Notes: generated by a model not told the origin, from the letters alone. Positions 28,800-38,070 are shown, counted from the stretch's first letter. The stretch: 64,000 bases of DNA from an uncultured Mediterranea sp. (GCA_945641355.1 CALZEQ010000005.1:1-64000); one strand, 5' to 3'. Translations and numbers: made by a program.

Positions 28800-28883
28800 C
28801 TTACAGATTACAGATAACAGTTATTTTTTGAGATGCAGTTTAGCAACTCCATTTTCAAAACTGTTATCTGTAAGAACTGTAAG
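28800..28883. repeat. Long perfect inverted repeat between tRNA-Leu and the LytTR gene
   Basis: TTACAGATAACAGTT (28808-28822) and its exact complement AACTGTTATCTGTAA (28859-28873) flank a 36-base spacer. Outer CTTACAG / CTGTAAG sequences extend the symmetry. It could act as a bidirectional terminator for the convergent LytTR gene, or be the ends of a lost small element. Confidence 0.8.
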
Positions 28884-28975
28884 AATCCACTCGTTTTTCA
28901 CACGCTCTCCCGAGGAAAAACATTTTTCTACACGAGATGAAAGAAATGACAGGCCGCTTCGCGACGAACGGCCAA

Positions 28976-29881
28976 TCAGCACTTCTGCATCAGACGCTCT
29001 TTGATGGTGCCTGTATAGGTGCGTGACACAGGCACCGTTTTGTCTATGCCAAACAGTTGTAGCCGGCCATTGGCAGCATTGCCCTCCATAGCCACCACAA
29101 AGTTCAGATTGACGATGAAGGCCCGATGACACTGCAGCATGTAGTCCGCCTCTGCCAGACTCTCGCGAATCTGCTTCAGCGTGATACGTAGCGTGGTATG
29201 GCGCGGCTCACCGTCGTACATGTAGCAGATGTCGGCATAGTTGGCCATCGACTCCACATAGATAAGCGCCGAAGGCTTCACCTCCAACACAGCATTATTG
29301 GCATTGCCCACCAGGCGGCAGCAAGGTTCCTCCTCTCCATCGGACACAGCCTCCTCCGGATGCTCGTCCATCCGTTCCTGCCGCTCCTCTAACAGTGCAT
29401 TGATAGCCCGCATATCGTCCAGCTCGTGACTCAACACCTGATTCTTGTTAATGAACGTCTTGAACAGGAAAAGGTATATGGAGAGGGAGGAGACGTAGTA
29501 GCAGAAGTAGGAAAAATGATAGAAGGAGAAGTGTCCCTGATAGGTCCAGCCGAATCGGATGTTCTCCTGCAGCAGCACCCCATTGAATGTGGTAAGGAAG
29601 GCCGAGAGTATCGGGATGTTGACAAGTGACAGGACCAGCTGGTTGCGGTTAAGCGTGCGCAAAGGCAGATGCCCCTCGGTAGGTAGCCGCAGCAGATAGT
29701 TGACCACGATGAGCGACACCATGCTGCCGGCGAAGATGATGGGCATCTCTCCTGCCAGGAACCACCATTTGTTGGTATGGATGTGGTCAATGCCAAAAGG
29801 CTGGACAATAGCCAAGAAAACAGAGGCTATCAAAGAGACGGAGGCCGCGTTGCAAGCCAGAGTAGTGAAAGCTGGTTTCAT
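28976..29881 (-). CDS. Membrane-anchored LytTR-family transcriptional regulator
   Basis: A 301-residue protein. The N-terminal half has about four hydrophobic helices (residues 10-30, 40-62, 85-108, 120-140); a polar linker follows (SHELDDMRAINALLEERQERMDEHPEEAVSD, likely coiled coil), then a C-terminal LytTR DNA-binding domain (about 195-300) with the LIYVESMANYADI and LQCHRAFIVNLN blocks. There is no receiver domain, so it is a membrane-bound one-component-like regulator. A promoter at 29914-29944 supports starts at 29881 or 29887; longer in-frame starts lie before the promoter. It is divergent from a TonB receptor. Confidence 0.88.
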   Translation of the reverse strand: MKPAFTTLACNAASVSLIASVFLAIVQPFGIDHIHTNKWWFLAGEMPIIFAGSMVSLIVVNYLLRLPTEGHLPLRTLNRNQLVLSLVNIPILSAFLTTFNGVLLQENIRFGWTYQGHFSFYHFSYFCYYVSSLSIYLFLFKTFINKNQVLSHELDDMRAINALLEERQERMDEHPEEAVSDGEEEPCCRLVGNANNAVLEVKPSALIYVESMANYADICYMYDGEPRHTTLRITLKQIRESLAEADYMLQCHRAFIVNLNFVVAMEGNAANGRLQLFGIDKTVPVSRTYTGTIKERLMQKC

Positions 29882-29913
29882 AATCATACACAGAGATTTC
29901 GTAATTCGTTGCA

Positions 29914-29944
29914 CAAAAGTAGCTGATTCTGAAAAGACTGCCAA
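29914..29944 (-). promoter_or_regulatory. Promoter of the LytTR regulator
   Basis: On the minus strand TTG (29942-29944), 20 bases, then TACTTTTG (29914-29921). It predicts initiation near 29907, about 20 to 26 bases before the candidate ATGs. Confidence 0.8.
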
Positions 29945-30070
29945 TTGCAAGGGACGAATTGACAGGCCGCAGGGACGAAAAGCGACCGTCCGCCGTCCGT
30001 CCCTCACCCTCTGCACCTGTTCCCTGCCGTTGCTACGCATCCCCCTGCGTCCGTCGTACATCCCCAGCTA

Positions 30071-30101
30071 TTGTACATCCATTCGAGCCTCTCTACATTT
30101 G
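30071..30101 (+). promoter_or_regulatory. Promoter of the TonB-dependent receptor
   Basis: TTG (30071-30073), 20 bases, then TACATTTG (30094-30101). It is divergent from the LytTR promoter, with about 125 bases between the two -33 elements, a natural site for regulator binding. Confidence 0.8.
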
Positions 30102-30129
30102 CCCCAACAAACCATAAAATTTCGTATGT

Positions 30130-32301
30130 ATGATGATGAAGAAAATGTGTATTGGCCTGTTGATAGGATTGTTGATAGGCAACTTGCTGTCGGCGCAAGA
30201 GACATTGACAAACGACAGTATCAATTGTTTTGTCCGCACGGATGAAGTGACGGTGAAAGCAAGCCTCCCCAAGACGAAGATGAAAGGCGATGCCCTGGTA
30301 ACCCGCATCGAAGGTACCGTGTTGCAGACGGCAGGCAATGCCGAAGAGATGCTGGCCCGTGTGCCCGGCATGATGCGAAAGGGCGAATCGCTGCAGGTCA
30401 TCGGCAAGGGCGAACCTGTGTACTACATCAACGGGCGCAAGGTACAGGATGCCAGCGAGCTGCGTCGCCTGCAAAGCAGCGACATCAGAGAGGTAGAGGT
30501 AATCAACGCCCCGGGAGCCGCCTATGATGCCAGCGTACAGGCCGTGGTGCGTATACGCACCCGCAAAGGACAGGGAGAGGGATGGAGCGGACGATTAGAA
30601 ACCAAGGACGAGCAAGCCATCCGATACGACAATAACGTGTTCACTGCCTCGGCCGACCTGAACTACCGGCACGGCAGCATCGACCTGTTTGGCGGATTGA
30701 ACTACCAATACCTGCACCTGGACCGCTACGTGTCCGACAGAGAACAGTACACCTATACGCCGCAGACCACCTATCACCAGAAGGGACGGTTCGAAGCCTC
30801 GGAACAGATAAGTCAGCTGTTCGGCAACGTGGGGGCCAACTGGCAGATTGACGAACACAACTCGGTGGGCGTGAAGGTGGAACGTGGAACACACCTGCAC
30901 AACCACTTTCAGTCGAGAGCCACAGACGAGTTCTTTCGCAACCAGGCTCTGGAGGAGCAGCTGACCTCCGTCAGCAACTACGACCGCCGCCATCCGGACA
31001 GCTGGCTGGTCAATGCCTATTACAACGGGCAGATAGGAAAGTGGGAGATTGACTGGAACATAGACCACTACCAATCGGGCAACCAGACCGACAACGACGT
31101 GGAAGAGACCGACCGGCAGGGCACACGCCAACTGACTTCGATGAACGATGCTGACAACCGCCTGTGGGCCACCCGACTGATGGCTTCCCACCCGATAGGA
31201 AGGGGCAAGCTGACGTTGGGAGGAGAGCTGAACCGACTCCGCCGCGACAACCGTTATGCCATCAGCTACGATGCCATCAGTGACAACCAGTCGACCGTCA
31301 AAGAGGACCTCAGTGCCCTCTTTGCCGAATACAGCTTCCCACTGGCCTCCATCGGCCTGCTGAACATGGGGTTGCGTTACGAGCACAGCTACTTCGAATA
31401 TCAGGACCTGATGGACAAATCAGCCTCGCTGAAACGGCCTACGGACCACCTGTACCCTTCGCTCTCGTTAGCCACACGCATCGGCCTGGTACAGGCAGCC
31501 CTGAGCTACACTGCCAAGACTCGCCGTCCCTCGTACCAGCACCTGCGCAGCAACATCGAGTACATCAGCCGCTACTCACTGCAGACGGGTGACCCGACAC
31601 TGAAGAACGAAAGCAGCCAGAACCTGCAACTTAACCTGCGATGGAGGCACCTCTCCCTCTCTACAGGCTACGAGCGCATCAGCAACGGCATCTTCGACTG
31701 GACACGCCTCTACGACGAGCAGGGCACCGTGCTTTTCTACATGGCCAACTTCTCGCGCCCGCTACACCGTTACATCCTATTTGCCAACTATGCACCCACC
31801 GTAGGATGCTGGAGTACCAGCAACACGGTGGGAGTCGTCAAGCAACAGCTCACCTTCGAACTGGAGGATCCACGCACAGCCTCCGGCCAGCGGAAGGTTT
31901 CGTACAACAAGCCCATGTTCATCTTCAACTCCAACAACGCCTTCCGGCTGCCTCACCAATGGACGGTGGAACTGAACTCCGAGTTCTACACCCGCTCACA
32001 CTGGGGAAATGCCGAACTTCTGAGCCACTTCTGGAACCTAAGTGCTGTGGTGCAGAAATGCTGGCTGAAGGAGAACGCCCTCTGCCTGCGCCTTTCGGTG
32101 GACGACATCTTCCGTACAGCCGAACAGACCGTAGGGTTGGATTTGGGCAACTACACCCTGCGCCAGACCCACAACAACGGCAGCCAGCGCACCCTCTATG
32201 CCCTGCAACGGGTGAACGTGAGCCTGCGATATACCTTCAACGCCACCAAGAGCAAGTACAAAGGGACAGGTGCAGGCCAAGAGGTCATCCAACGGATGTA
32301 G
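30130..32301 (+). CDS. TonB-dependent receptor-like outer-membrane beta-barrel protein
   Basis: A 723-residue protein with a signal peptide (about 1-24, ending LLSAQ), a plug-like domain (about 35-150, with the VYYINGRKV and IREVEVINAPGAAYD blocks) and a long barrel (150 to the end). There is no SusC-type carboxypeptidase-like domain and no partner SusD, so it resembles the outer-membrane beta-barrel family 3 / TonB receptor group of Bacteroidetes. The ligand is unknown. It is transcribed away from the LytTR gene, which may control it. Confidence 0.85.
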   Translation: MMMKKMCIGLLIGLLIGNLLSAQETLTNDSINCFVRTDEVTVKASLPKTKMKGDALVTRIEGTVLQTAGNAEEMLARVPGMMRKGESLQVIGKGEPVYYINGRKVQDASELRRLQSSDIREVEVINAPGAAYDASVQAVVRIRTRKGQGEGWSGRLETKDEQAIRYDNNVFTASADLNYRHGSIDLFGGLNYQYLHLDRYVSDREQYTYTPQTTYHQKGRFEASEQISQLFGNVGANWQIDEHNSVGVKVERGTHLHNHFQSRATDEFFRNQALEEQLTSVSNYDRRHPDSWLVNAYYNGQIGKWEIDWNIDHYQSGNQTDNDVEETDRQGTRQLTSMNDADNRLWATRLMASHPIGRGKLTLGGELNRLRRDNRYAISYDAISDNQSTVKEDLSALFAEYSFPLASIGLLNMGLRYEHSYFEYQDLMDKSASLKRPTDHLYPSLSLATRIGLVQAALSYTAKTRRPSYQHLRSNIEYISRYSLQTGDPTLKNESSQNLQLNLRWRHLSLSTGYERISNGIFDWTRLYDEQGTVLFYMANFSRPLHRYILFANYAPTVGCWSTSNTVGVVKQQLTFELEDPRTASGQRKVSYNKPMFIFNSNNAFRLPHQWTVELNSEFYTRSHWGNAELLSHFWNLSAVVQKCWLKENALCLRLSVDDIFRTAEQTVGLDLGNYTLRQTHNNGSQRTLYALQRVNVSLRYTFNATKSKYKGTGAGQEVIQRM

Positions 32302-32345
32302 CGCACGGCATCCCTCGTAAGCAGCCCCTGACAGCCACCGTCAAC

Positions 32346-33641
32346 CTATACCATAAAAAAGAGGAGGAGTAACAGCACATTCACCCCAATGACACAACCG
32401 AACCCGCGGAAGAGCCAACGGCGGAGGGGGCTGCCGCCACCTGCAAAAAAGAGAGCATAGCACAGGTTGACGGCAATGTTGCTGACAATGGCCTGCATGG
32501 TACAGGTTGCCACCAGCGAAACCGGTACGCTGCCTGTTCCCTGCAGCAGGTTGAGGATAAAAGGAGTGATGTCGCTGAATCCGGCAATGAACGAGAGCAG
32601 GTTCAGACCTCCCGTGCCGGCATAGAGCAAAGTGTAGTGTGTGACAAAGGTGAACACCACAAACAAAACGGCAAATATCAAGGCCACCTTGAACTCCAGC
32701 GGGTTGCTGCCGTCCTCGGCCTCATCTCGCTGGGCTGACAACGCCCTGCGCTTGTGGCGGAGATGAAACAGCCAGCCAATGGCCGCTGCCACCAGCGACA
32801 TGAAGAGCAGATAGGGATAGAGCACCAGCAACGTGGAGCGGCTGAAGATGCCGGTCAGTATGAGGAAACGGAGGAACATCATGCTGACAGCCATCAGCAT
32901 GGCAGCCACATACTCAGGTGCATCCTGAGCCGAAGCCTGCCTGCCCTTGCGAGCCAGCACAGAGATGGTGGCCGTGCTGCTGTACAGCCCTCCGACGATG
33001 CCTGATACCAATATGCCCGATTGACGGAAGACGTAACGCTTCAGCAAATACGAAAGATAAGAGATGCCGCTCACCACCACCGTAGCGAGCCAAATGCTGT
33101 AAGGCGTCAGGCGAATGCCTGGAATCAGTTCTTTGTCCGGCAGGATAGGCAAGATGATGCCACTGATAGCCAGGAACTTGGCCAGCGTTATCATCTCATC
33201 ATTCTTCATGCGCTGCGCCAGTTCGGTGAAGGTATGCTTCAGTTCGGTGAAAAGCAGCACGGTGACAATCACCATGACGTAGAACCACGATGGCTGGGTA
33301 TCGACAATGGGAGCGATGCAATAGGTGATGAGCGCAATGATGATAGTGGTCACACCAAAGACATGATACTGCATCTGTTTGACATAATAGTTCAGAGCCA
33401 ACAGTATCCCTAACACAGCCCCACCTCCCAAGAAGAGGCTATACCGGTTCGGGTCGAGAATGTAAAGCAGATAACCCAATATGCCGATGAATGTAAAGGT
33501 ACGGTCGGTGCCGAACTGCGTCGTCTCTCCCTCGCGTTTCAAACTGATCTTACGCTGCGACAAGCCGATGAGCAGAGAGAAGAGCGTGACCAATACAAAG
33601 GTGACCAGCTCCCGCGGCAGGTATTCATACAATTTCTCCAT
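32346..33641 (-). CDS. MgtC/SapB-like and DUF4010 integral membrane protein
   Basis: A 431-residue protein with about 11 to 13 transmembrane helices. The first 140 residues resemble the MgtC/SapB membrane domain (LLIGLSQRK, then the GTDRTFTFIGILGYLL and GGGAVLGILLALNY segments). The rest matches the DUF4010 layout, ending in a GSVPVSLVA- and AIVSNIAVNLCYALF-containing helix pair. Transport or magnesium-related roles have been suggested for such proteins; none can be assigned here. It starts about 60 bases downstream of the CYTH gene stop. Confidence 0.82.
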   Translation of the reverse strand: MEKLYEYLPRELVTFVLVTLFSLLIGLSQRKISLKREGETTQFGTDRTFTFIGILGYLLYILDPNRYSLFLGGGAVLGILLALNYYVKQMQYHVFGVTTIIIALITYCIAPIVDTQPSWFYVMVIVTVLLFTELKHTFTELAQRMKNDEMITLAKFLAISGIILPILPDKELIPGIRLTPYSIWLATVVVSGISYLSYLLKRYVFRQSGILVSGIVGGLYSSTATISVLARKGRQASAQDAPEYVAAMLMAVSMMFLRFLILTGIFSRSTLLVLYPYLLFMSLVAAAIGWLFHLRHKRRALSAQRDEAEDGSNPLEFKVALIFAVLFVVFTFVTHYTLLYAGTGGLNLLSFIAGFSDITPFILNLLQGTGSVPVSLVATCTMQAIVSNIAVNLCYALFFAGGGSPLRRWLFRGFGCVIGVNVLLLLLFFMV

Positions 33642-33702
33642 CTTGCTATCCTTTCATCGTTAGTTAGTCAAGTTCGGATCTGTTGGAAATGGATGAGTGA
33701 AG

Positions 33703-34176
33703 TCACCCTTTCCAAGCACGGTAAGGCAGCTTCATGAGATGCGAATTGTAATAACGCACATCGCCCGTCACCTCCTCACCGATAAAGTCAGGCTTCACGA
33801 AGGGCTCATCTTCCGAGGTCAGTTCCACCTCGGCCACAATCAGCCCCTCGTTGTCGCCATAAAATTCGTCCACCTCGAAGGTGTGTTTCCCGCTAGGCAC
33901 CAGATAGCGCATCTTGTCTATCACGCCCGGTTCACATAGCTTCATCAGTTCTTCGGCCTCGGCCAACGGCAACTCTTTCTCCCATTCATACCGACTGGTA
34001 CCCGCAGCGTTGGAGGCACCTTTGATGGTAAGGTAACCCTTCTCTCCGCGAATGCGTACCCGCACGGTACGCCCGCGCGCACTACATATATATCCCTGCA
34101 CGATGTGACTGGAAGAGACGGCCTTCGACTTGAAGTCGCCCGTCACCAAAAATTTCCGTTCTATCTCCTGAGGCAT
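33703..34176 (-). CDS. CYTH-domain protein (triphosphate tunnel enzyme family)
   Basis: A 157-residue single-domain protein beginning MPQEIERKFLV, which carries the ExExK signature of the CYTH superfamily (Glu4, Glu6, Lys8). Further charged strand residues (VRVRIRGEKGYLTIKG) and the late EVDEFYGDNEGLIVAEVEL block complete the tunnel. Family members act as inorganic triphosphatases, thiamine triphosphatases or adenylate cyclases; bacterial stand-alone forms of this size are most often triphosphatases. It follows a 45-codon membrane protein by 14 bases. Confidence 0.88.
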   Translation of the reverse strand: MPQEIERKFLVTGDFKSKAVSSSHIVQGYICSARGRTVRVRIRGEKGYLTIKGASNAAGTSRYEWEKELPLAEAEELMKLCEPGVIDKMRYLVPSGKHTFEVDEFYGDNEGLIVAEVELTSEDEPFVKPDFIGEEVTGDVRYYNSHLMKLPYRAWKG

Positions 34177-34190
34177 GGAAGCTGCTGCTA

Positions 34191-34328
34191 TCAGTTGGCC
34201 ATGAAGGAGTAACCGACAAACATGGCCACTACCAAAATGGCGGCCACTACGCAGATGATGGTAATCACCCGGTTGGCTTGCTGCTCTTCCTTCGCACTGT
34301 GTACCTGTTTTTTCTTATTCTTTCCCAT
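34191..34328 (-). CDS. Small 45-residue single-pass membrane protein
   Basis: A short open frame from ATG at 34328 to TGA at 34191. It encodes a basic, polar N-terminus (MGKNKKKQVHSAKEEQQ) followed by one clear transmembrane helix (about residues 20-40, VITIICVVAAILVVAMFVG) and a four-residue tail. The positive-inside rule puts the N-terminus in the cytoplasm. It sits just upstream of the CYTH gene in the same orientation. No function is recognised, but the amphipathic design argues that it is real. Confidence 0.65.
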   Translation of the reverse strand: MGKNKKKQVHSAKEEQQANRVITIICVVAAILVVAMFVGYSFMAN

Positions 34329-34444
34329 AGTAATCTGTATTTTTAAAGTTCAATGCTTCTTAAACGACGAGCAAAGTAAAAAGAAAATCGGGAAGAATCC
34401 AAACGAAAAGTCAAATACTTTGCTCGTTCCCGCTTGTTGGGCCT

Positions 34445-35014
34445 CTATCGGGCCAGCAATTGCTCTATCACGCGCGGATAATAGGTGTACTCCAGCTGAT
34501 GGACACGAGCCGCCAACGTATCCGGCGTATCGTTGGACAAGACGGGACATCGCTGCTGACAGATGACGGCACCTTCGTCATATCGCTCGTTTGTATAGTG
34601 TATAGTGATGCCACTCTCCTGCTCGCCGGCCTCCAGCACAGCCTGATGGACACGGTCACCATACATACCCTTACCACCGAACTTGGGCAAGAGCGAAGGA
34701 TGGATGTTGACCATCCGTTCAGGATAGGCATGCAGCACGTTATCCGGCACCCTGGCCAGGAAACCAGCCAGTACCACAAAGTCCACCTGATATGCACGCA
34801 ACTTCTCCAATACAGGTCCGCCATCCTCCCAATCCTCTTTGGGAAGCCAGAAACAGGGCACCTGCAAGCGTTCGGCCCGCTCACGCACCAGTGCCTGACG
34901 GCGGTTTGTCAGAATCAGCGAGACAACGGCCGTCTCCCGCTGACGAAAATAGTGTACGATATTCTCAGCATTCGTACCGCTGCCAGAAGCTAAAATAGCT
35001 ATGTTTTTTATCAT
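34445..35014 (-). CDS. purN: Phosphoribosylglycinamide formyltransferase
   Basis: PurN transfers a formyl group from 10-formyltetrahydrofolate to GAR, step three of purine synthesis. The 189-residue protein starts MIKNIAILASGSGTNAENI, with an AAGGAGG ribosome site just upstream on the minus strand; a longer in-frame start at 35065 lacks this. The catalytic Asn/His/Asp region is visible in MVNIHPSLLPKFGGKGMYG (about residues 102-120) and nearby ESGITIHY. It is divergent from acpP. Confidence 0.94.
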   Translation of the reverse strand: MIKNIAILASGSGTNAENIVHYFRQRETAVVSLILTNRRQALVRERAERLQVPCFWLPKEDWEDGGPVLEKLRAYQVDFVVLAGFLARVPDNVLHAYPERMVNIHPSLLPKFGGKGMYGDRVHQAVLEAGEQESGITIHYTNERYDEGAVICQQRCPVLSNDTPDTLAARVHQLEYTYYPRVIEQLLAR

Positions 35015-35163
35015 AAACCCTCCTTTCGATGCACAAAACCGTGAAAAATGTGCAAAAAACTGCATTTAATTACGTAAATATTTGCGAGGAATGATAAATA
35101 TTCATTCCTTTGCAGCGCAAAATTAAAGAAATAAAACTAATTATTAATTAAAAACTTAAAGTT

Positions 35164-35400
35164 ATGTCTGAAATTGCATCAAGAGTGAAAGCGATTATCG
35201 TCGATAAATTAGGCGTTGAAGAATCTGAAGTTACAAACGAAGCAAGCTTCACGAATGATCTGGGAGCTGATTCTCTTGACACTGTAGAACTTATCATGGA
35301 ATTCGAGAAAGAGTTCGGTATTTCTATCCCCGATGACCAAGCTGAAAAGATTGGCACTGTAGGTGATGCCGTAGCTTACATCGAAGAGCACTCCAAGTAA
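35164..35400 (+). CDS. acpP: Acyl carrier protein
   Basis: A 78-residue acidic carrier protein. The phosphopantetheine attachment site is Ser37 in [11 protein letters not shown]. It shuttles growing acyl chains in type II fatty acid synthesis. Its gene lies 21 bases before fabF, the classical acpP-fabF-rnc order. A degenerate -7 box (TTCCTTTG, 35105-35112) lies in the upstream region. Confidence 0.98.
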   Translation: MSEIASRVKAIIVDKLGVEESEVTNEASFTNDLGADSLDTVELIMEFEKEFGISIPDDQAEKIGTVGDAVAYIEEHSK

Positions 35401-35421
35401 TTTTATCCATATCTCGTAAAC

Positions 35422-36687
35422 ATGGAATTAAAAAGAGTTGTAGTAACAGGTCTTGGCGCCATTACTCCCATTGGCAACAGTGTTCCCGAGTTTTGGGAAA
35501 ACCTTGTGAATGGGGTTAGTGGAGCGGGACCTATTACCCATTTTGACGCATCCCTTTTCAAGACTCAATTTGCATGCGAAGTGAAAGGCTTCGATGCGAC
35601 CAAATATATGGACCGTAAGGAGGCCCGTAAGATGGACTTGTACACGCAGTATGCCATTGCCGTAGCAAAAGAGGCTGTAGGCGACTCGGGTCTTGACATC
35701 GAAAAAGAGGATCTGAACAGAATCGGCGTTATCTTTGGCGCAGGCATCGGCGGCATCCGCACCTTCGAGGAGGAGGCCGGCAACTATGCCATCAACGGCA
35801 AAGAGATGGGACCCAAGTTCAGTCCGTTCTTCATCCCCAAGATGATTTCGGACATCGCAGCCGGCCAGATTTCCATTCTGTACGGTTTTCATGGACCCAA
35901 CTACGCCACTTGTTCTGCATGTGCCACCTCCACCAATGCCATTGCCGATGCCTTCAACCTGATTCGTCTGGGTAAGGCCAACGCCATTGTGACCGGTGGT
36001 TCAGAAGCTGCCATCGCAGCCTGCGGTGTAGGCGGTTTCAACGCCATGCACGCCCTCTCTACCCGTAACGACTCTCCGCAGACAGCTTCCCGTCCGTTCA
36101 GTGCCAGCCGCGACGGCTTCATCATGGGCGAAGGCGGTGGTTGCATCGTATTGGAAGAGTTGGAGCATGCCAAAGCACGTGGTGCCAAGATATATGCAGA
36201 AGTGGGCGGTGTAGGCATGTCAGCCGACGCACACCATCTGACCGCTTCGCATCCCGAAGGTCTGGGAGCCAAACTGGTGATGAAGAATGCACTGGAAGAT
36301 GCCGAAATGAAGCCTGAAGAGATTGACTACATCAACGTACACGGTACGTCTACTCCTGTAGGTGACATCTCGGAAGCCAAAGCCATTCTCGAAGTATTCG
36401 GCGAACATGCTTACAAGCTGAACATCAGTTCGACCAAATCTATGACCGGCCACCTGCTGGGTGCTGCCGGAGCCGTAGAAGCCATCGCCAGCATCCTGGC
36501 CATCAAACATGGCATCGTACCTCCCACCATCAATCACGAAGAGGGCGACAACGACGAGAACATCGACTATGCCTTGAACTTCACGTTCAACAAGGCTCAG
36601 AAGCGCGAAGTGAACGCAGCCCTGTCCAATACCTTTGGTTTTGGCGGCCACAACGCTTGCGTCATCTTCAAGAAATACGCAGAATAA
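35422..36687 (+). CDS. fabF: Beta-ketoacyl-ACP synthase II
   Basis: FabF condenses malonyl-ACP with acyl-ACP, elongating fatty acids. The 421-residue thiolase-fold enzyme carries the Cys-His-His triad: active Cys167 in SACATS, His307 in VHGTSTPVGD and His344 in GHLLGAAGAVEA. It lies between acpP and rnc and is probably co-transcribed with both. The stop at 36687 is eight bases before the GTG start proposed for rnc. Confidence 0.97.
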   Translation: MELKRVVVTGLGAITPIGNSVPEFWENLVNGVSGAGPITHFDASLFKTQFACEVKGFDATKYMDRKEARKMDLYTQYAIAVAKEAVGDSGLDIEKEDLNRIGVIFGAGIGGIRTFEEEAGNYAINGKEMGPKFSPFFIPKMISDIAAGQISILYGFHGPNYATCSACATSTNAIADAFNLIRLGKANAIVTGGSEAAIAACGVGGFNAMHALSTRNDSPQTASRPFSASRDGFIMGEGGGCIVLEELEHAKARGAKIYAEVGGVGMSADAHHLTASHPEGLGAKLVMKNALEDAEMKPEEIDYINVHGTSTPVGDISEAKAILEVFGEHAYKLNISSTKSMTGHLLGAAGAVEAIASILAIKHGIVPPTINHEEGDNDENIDYALNFTFNKAQKREVNAALSNTFGFGGHNACVIFKKYAE

Positions 36688-36694
36688 TACGGTC

Positions 36695-37585
36695 GTGTTA
36701 CGTAACCAAATAGACAAAATAAGGCTCCTGTTCCGCAAGGATAGGGAGTCTTATTTTCGTATATATCGGATTCTGGGATTCTTTCCTCACGATATCCGCT
36801 TCTATCAGGAGGCATTACTCCACAAATCATCCACCATGCGCTCTGAAAAAGGGCGTCCCATCAACAACGAACGACTGGAATTTCTGGGCGACGCCATCCT
36901 CGATGCCATCGTAGGCGACATCGTCTACCGCCACTTTGAGGGCCGCCGCGAAGGATTCCTGACCAACACCCGCTCTAAAATCGTGCAACGGGAGACGCTG
37001 AACAAGCTGGCTGTGGAAATCGGCCTGGACAAGCTGGTGAAATACACTTCACGCTCTTCGTCACACAACAGCTACATGTACGGCAATGCTTTCGAAGCCT
37101 TCATCGGTGCCATCTACCTGGACCAAGGTTATGAACGGTGCAAGCAATTCATGGAGCAGAAGATATTGAAGCAGTACATCGACCTGGACAAAATGTCGCG
37201 TAAGGAGATGAACTTCAAGTCAAAACTGATAGAATGGAGCCAGAAGAGCAAGATGGAGGTCTCTTTCGAACTGATTGAACAGCTGCTGGACCGCGACAAC
37301 AACCCCATCTTCTGTACCGAAGTGCGCATTGAAGGATTGCCGGCCGGCAACGGAACGGGTTACTCCAAAAAGGAATCGCAACAAAATGCCTCCCGCATTG
37401 CCTTGAAGAAGATAAAGAACGACGAGGCTTTCCGTCTAGAAATCTTACAGGCGAAAGAACGGAACCATACCCCTGACACACCAGAACAGCCCATCTCCGT
37501 CCCAAAGGAGTGTACAGACGAAACCAAAGGCCTCCCTAAAACAGAGAGTGTCATCATCCCCGAGACACCTTCTTCTGTAGAATAA
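36695..37585 (+). CDS. rnc: Ribonuclease III
   Basis: RNase III cleaves double-stranded RNA in rRNA and mRNA processing. The signature NNERLEFLGDAILDAIVGD lies near residues 53-71; a dsRNA-binding domain follows (about 165-235, ending in NASRIALKKIKND). A tail of about 50 polar residues rich in Pro/Glu/Thr extends past the usual end. The start chosen is GTG at 36695, just after the fabF stop; the frame is open further upstream inside fabF, but that extension is not conserved-looking. Total 296 residues. Confidence 0.92.
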   Translation: MLRNQIDKIRLLFRKDRESYFRIYRILGFFPHDIRFYQEALLHKSSTMRSEKGRPINNERLEFLGDAILDAIVGDIVYRHFEGRREGFLTNTRSKIVQRETLNKLAVEIGLDKLVKYTSRSSSHNSYMYGNAFEAFIGAIYLDQGYERCKQFMEQKILKQYIDLDKMSRKEMNFKSKLIEWSQKSKMEVSFELIEQLLDRDNNPIFCTEVRIEGLPAGNGTGYSKKESQQNASRIALKKIKNDEAFRLEILQAKERNHTPDTPEQPISVPKECTDETKGLPKTESVIIPETPSSVE

Positions 37586-37660
37586 CATACATTTTGCCAC
37601 CTTTTCTAGAAAGATAATATCTATTTGATACTTCTATTTTTTAAATAGGGCTCAGGTTGA

Positions 37661-37690
37661 TTGTGTATTAAAAATAATGCTATACATTTG
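37661..37690 (+). promoter_or_regulatory. Promoter of the small exported protein
   Basis: TTG (37661-37663), 19 bases, then TACATTTG (37683-37690), 30 bases before the ATG. It shows that the following gene is transcribed separately from rnc. Confidence 0.8.
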
Positions 37691-37719
37691 CAAACAGAAA
37701 CCACAAATGAGCATTATTT

Positions 37720-38070
37720 ATGAAAACAATTCACGCTATTGGCATGACCCTTTTACTTTTAGGAGCTCTTTGGAGCACCTATAGCCATCGACATTCCCTC
37801 TCCTCTGGCAGTACTTCGACCGGTGACGGTCAACGGTTGGAAACGCGCCTGCACAAACTGAATGGCCAGGACGTGTTGTCTCAGCTCCGGCTCAGGATGC
37901 AAGAAGAGAGTCGGAACATACTGAGCGTACTGCCCGTCGTCTACAACAACGATACCGTGATGTACATGGTCAGATATGACAATGAAGAGGGGTGTGAGTT
38001 CATCGCCGCCCAATCCGGCAGCCACACTTCACAGCCTTCCTATATCCCCTTGTCGAAACTGGATTTCTAA
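37720..38070 (+). CDS. Small exported protein of unknown function
   Basis: A 116-residue protein with a signal peptide or N-terminal anchor (MKTIHAIGMTLLLLGALWSTY) and a hydrophilic body. A Ser/Gly/Thr-rich stretch (28-38) is followed by a mixed alpha/beta-looking region with LSVLPVVYNNDTVMYMVRYDN. No family is recognised. The strong promoter just upstream and the clean signal sequence support a real gene. Confidence 0.7.
   Translation: MKTIHAIGMTLLLLGALWSTYSHRHSLSSGSTSTGDGQRLETRLHKLNGQDVLSQLRLRMQEESRNILSVLPVVYNNDTVMYMVRYDNEEGCEFIAAQSGSHTSQPSYIPLSKLDF

Noticed and set aside
36635..36694. Longer start for RNase III inside fabF
   Set aside because: The extra residues are the shifted reading of the fabF end; the GTG at 36695 gives the usual family N-terminus.
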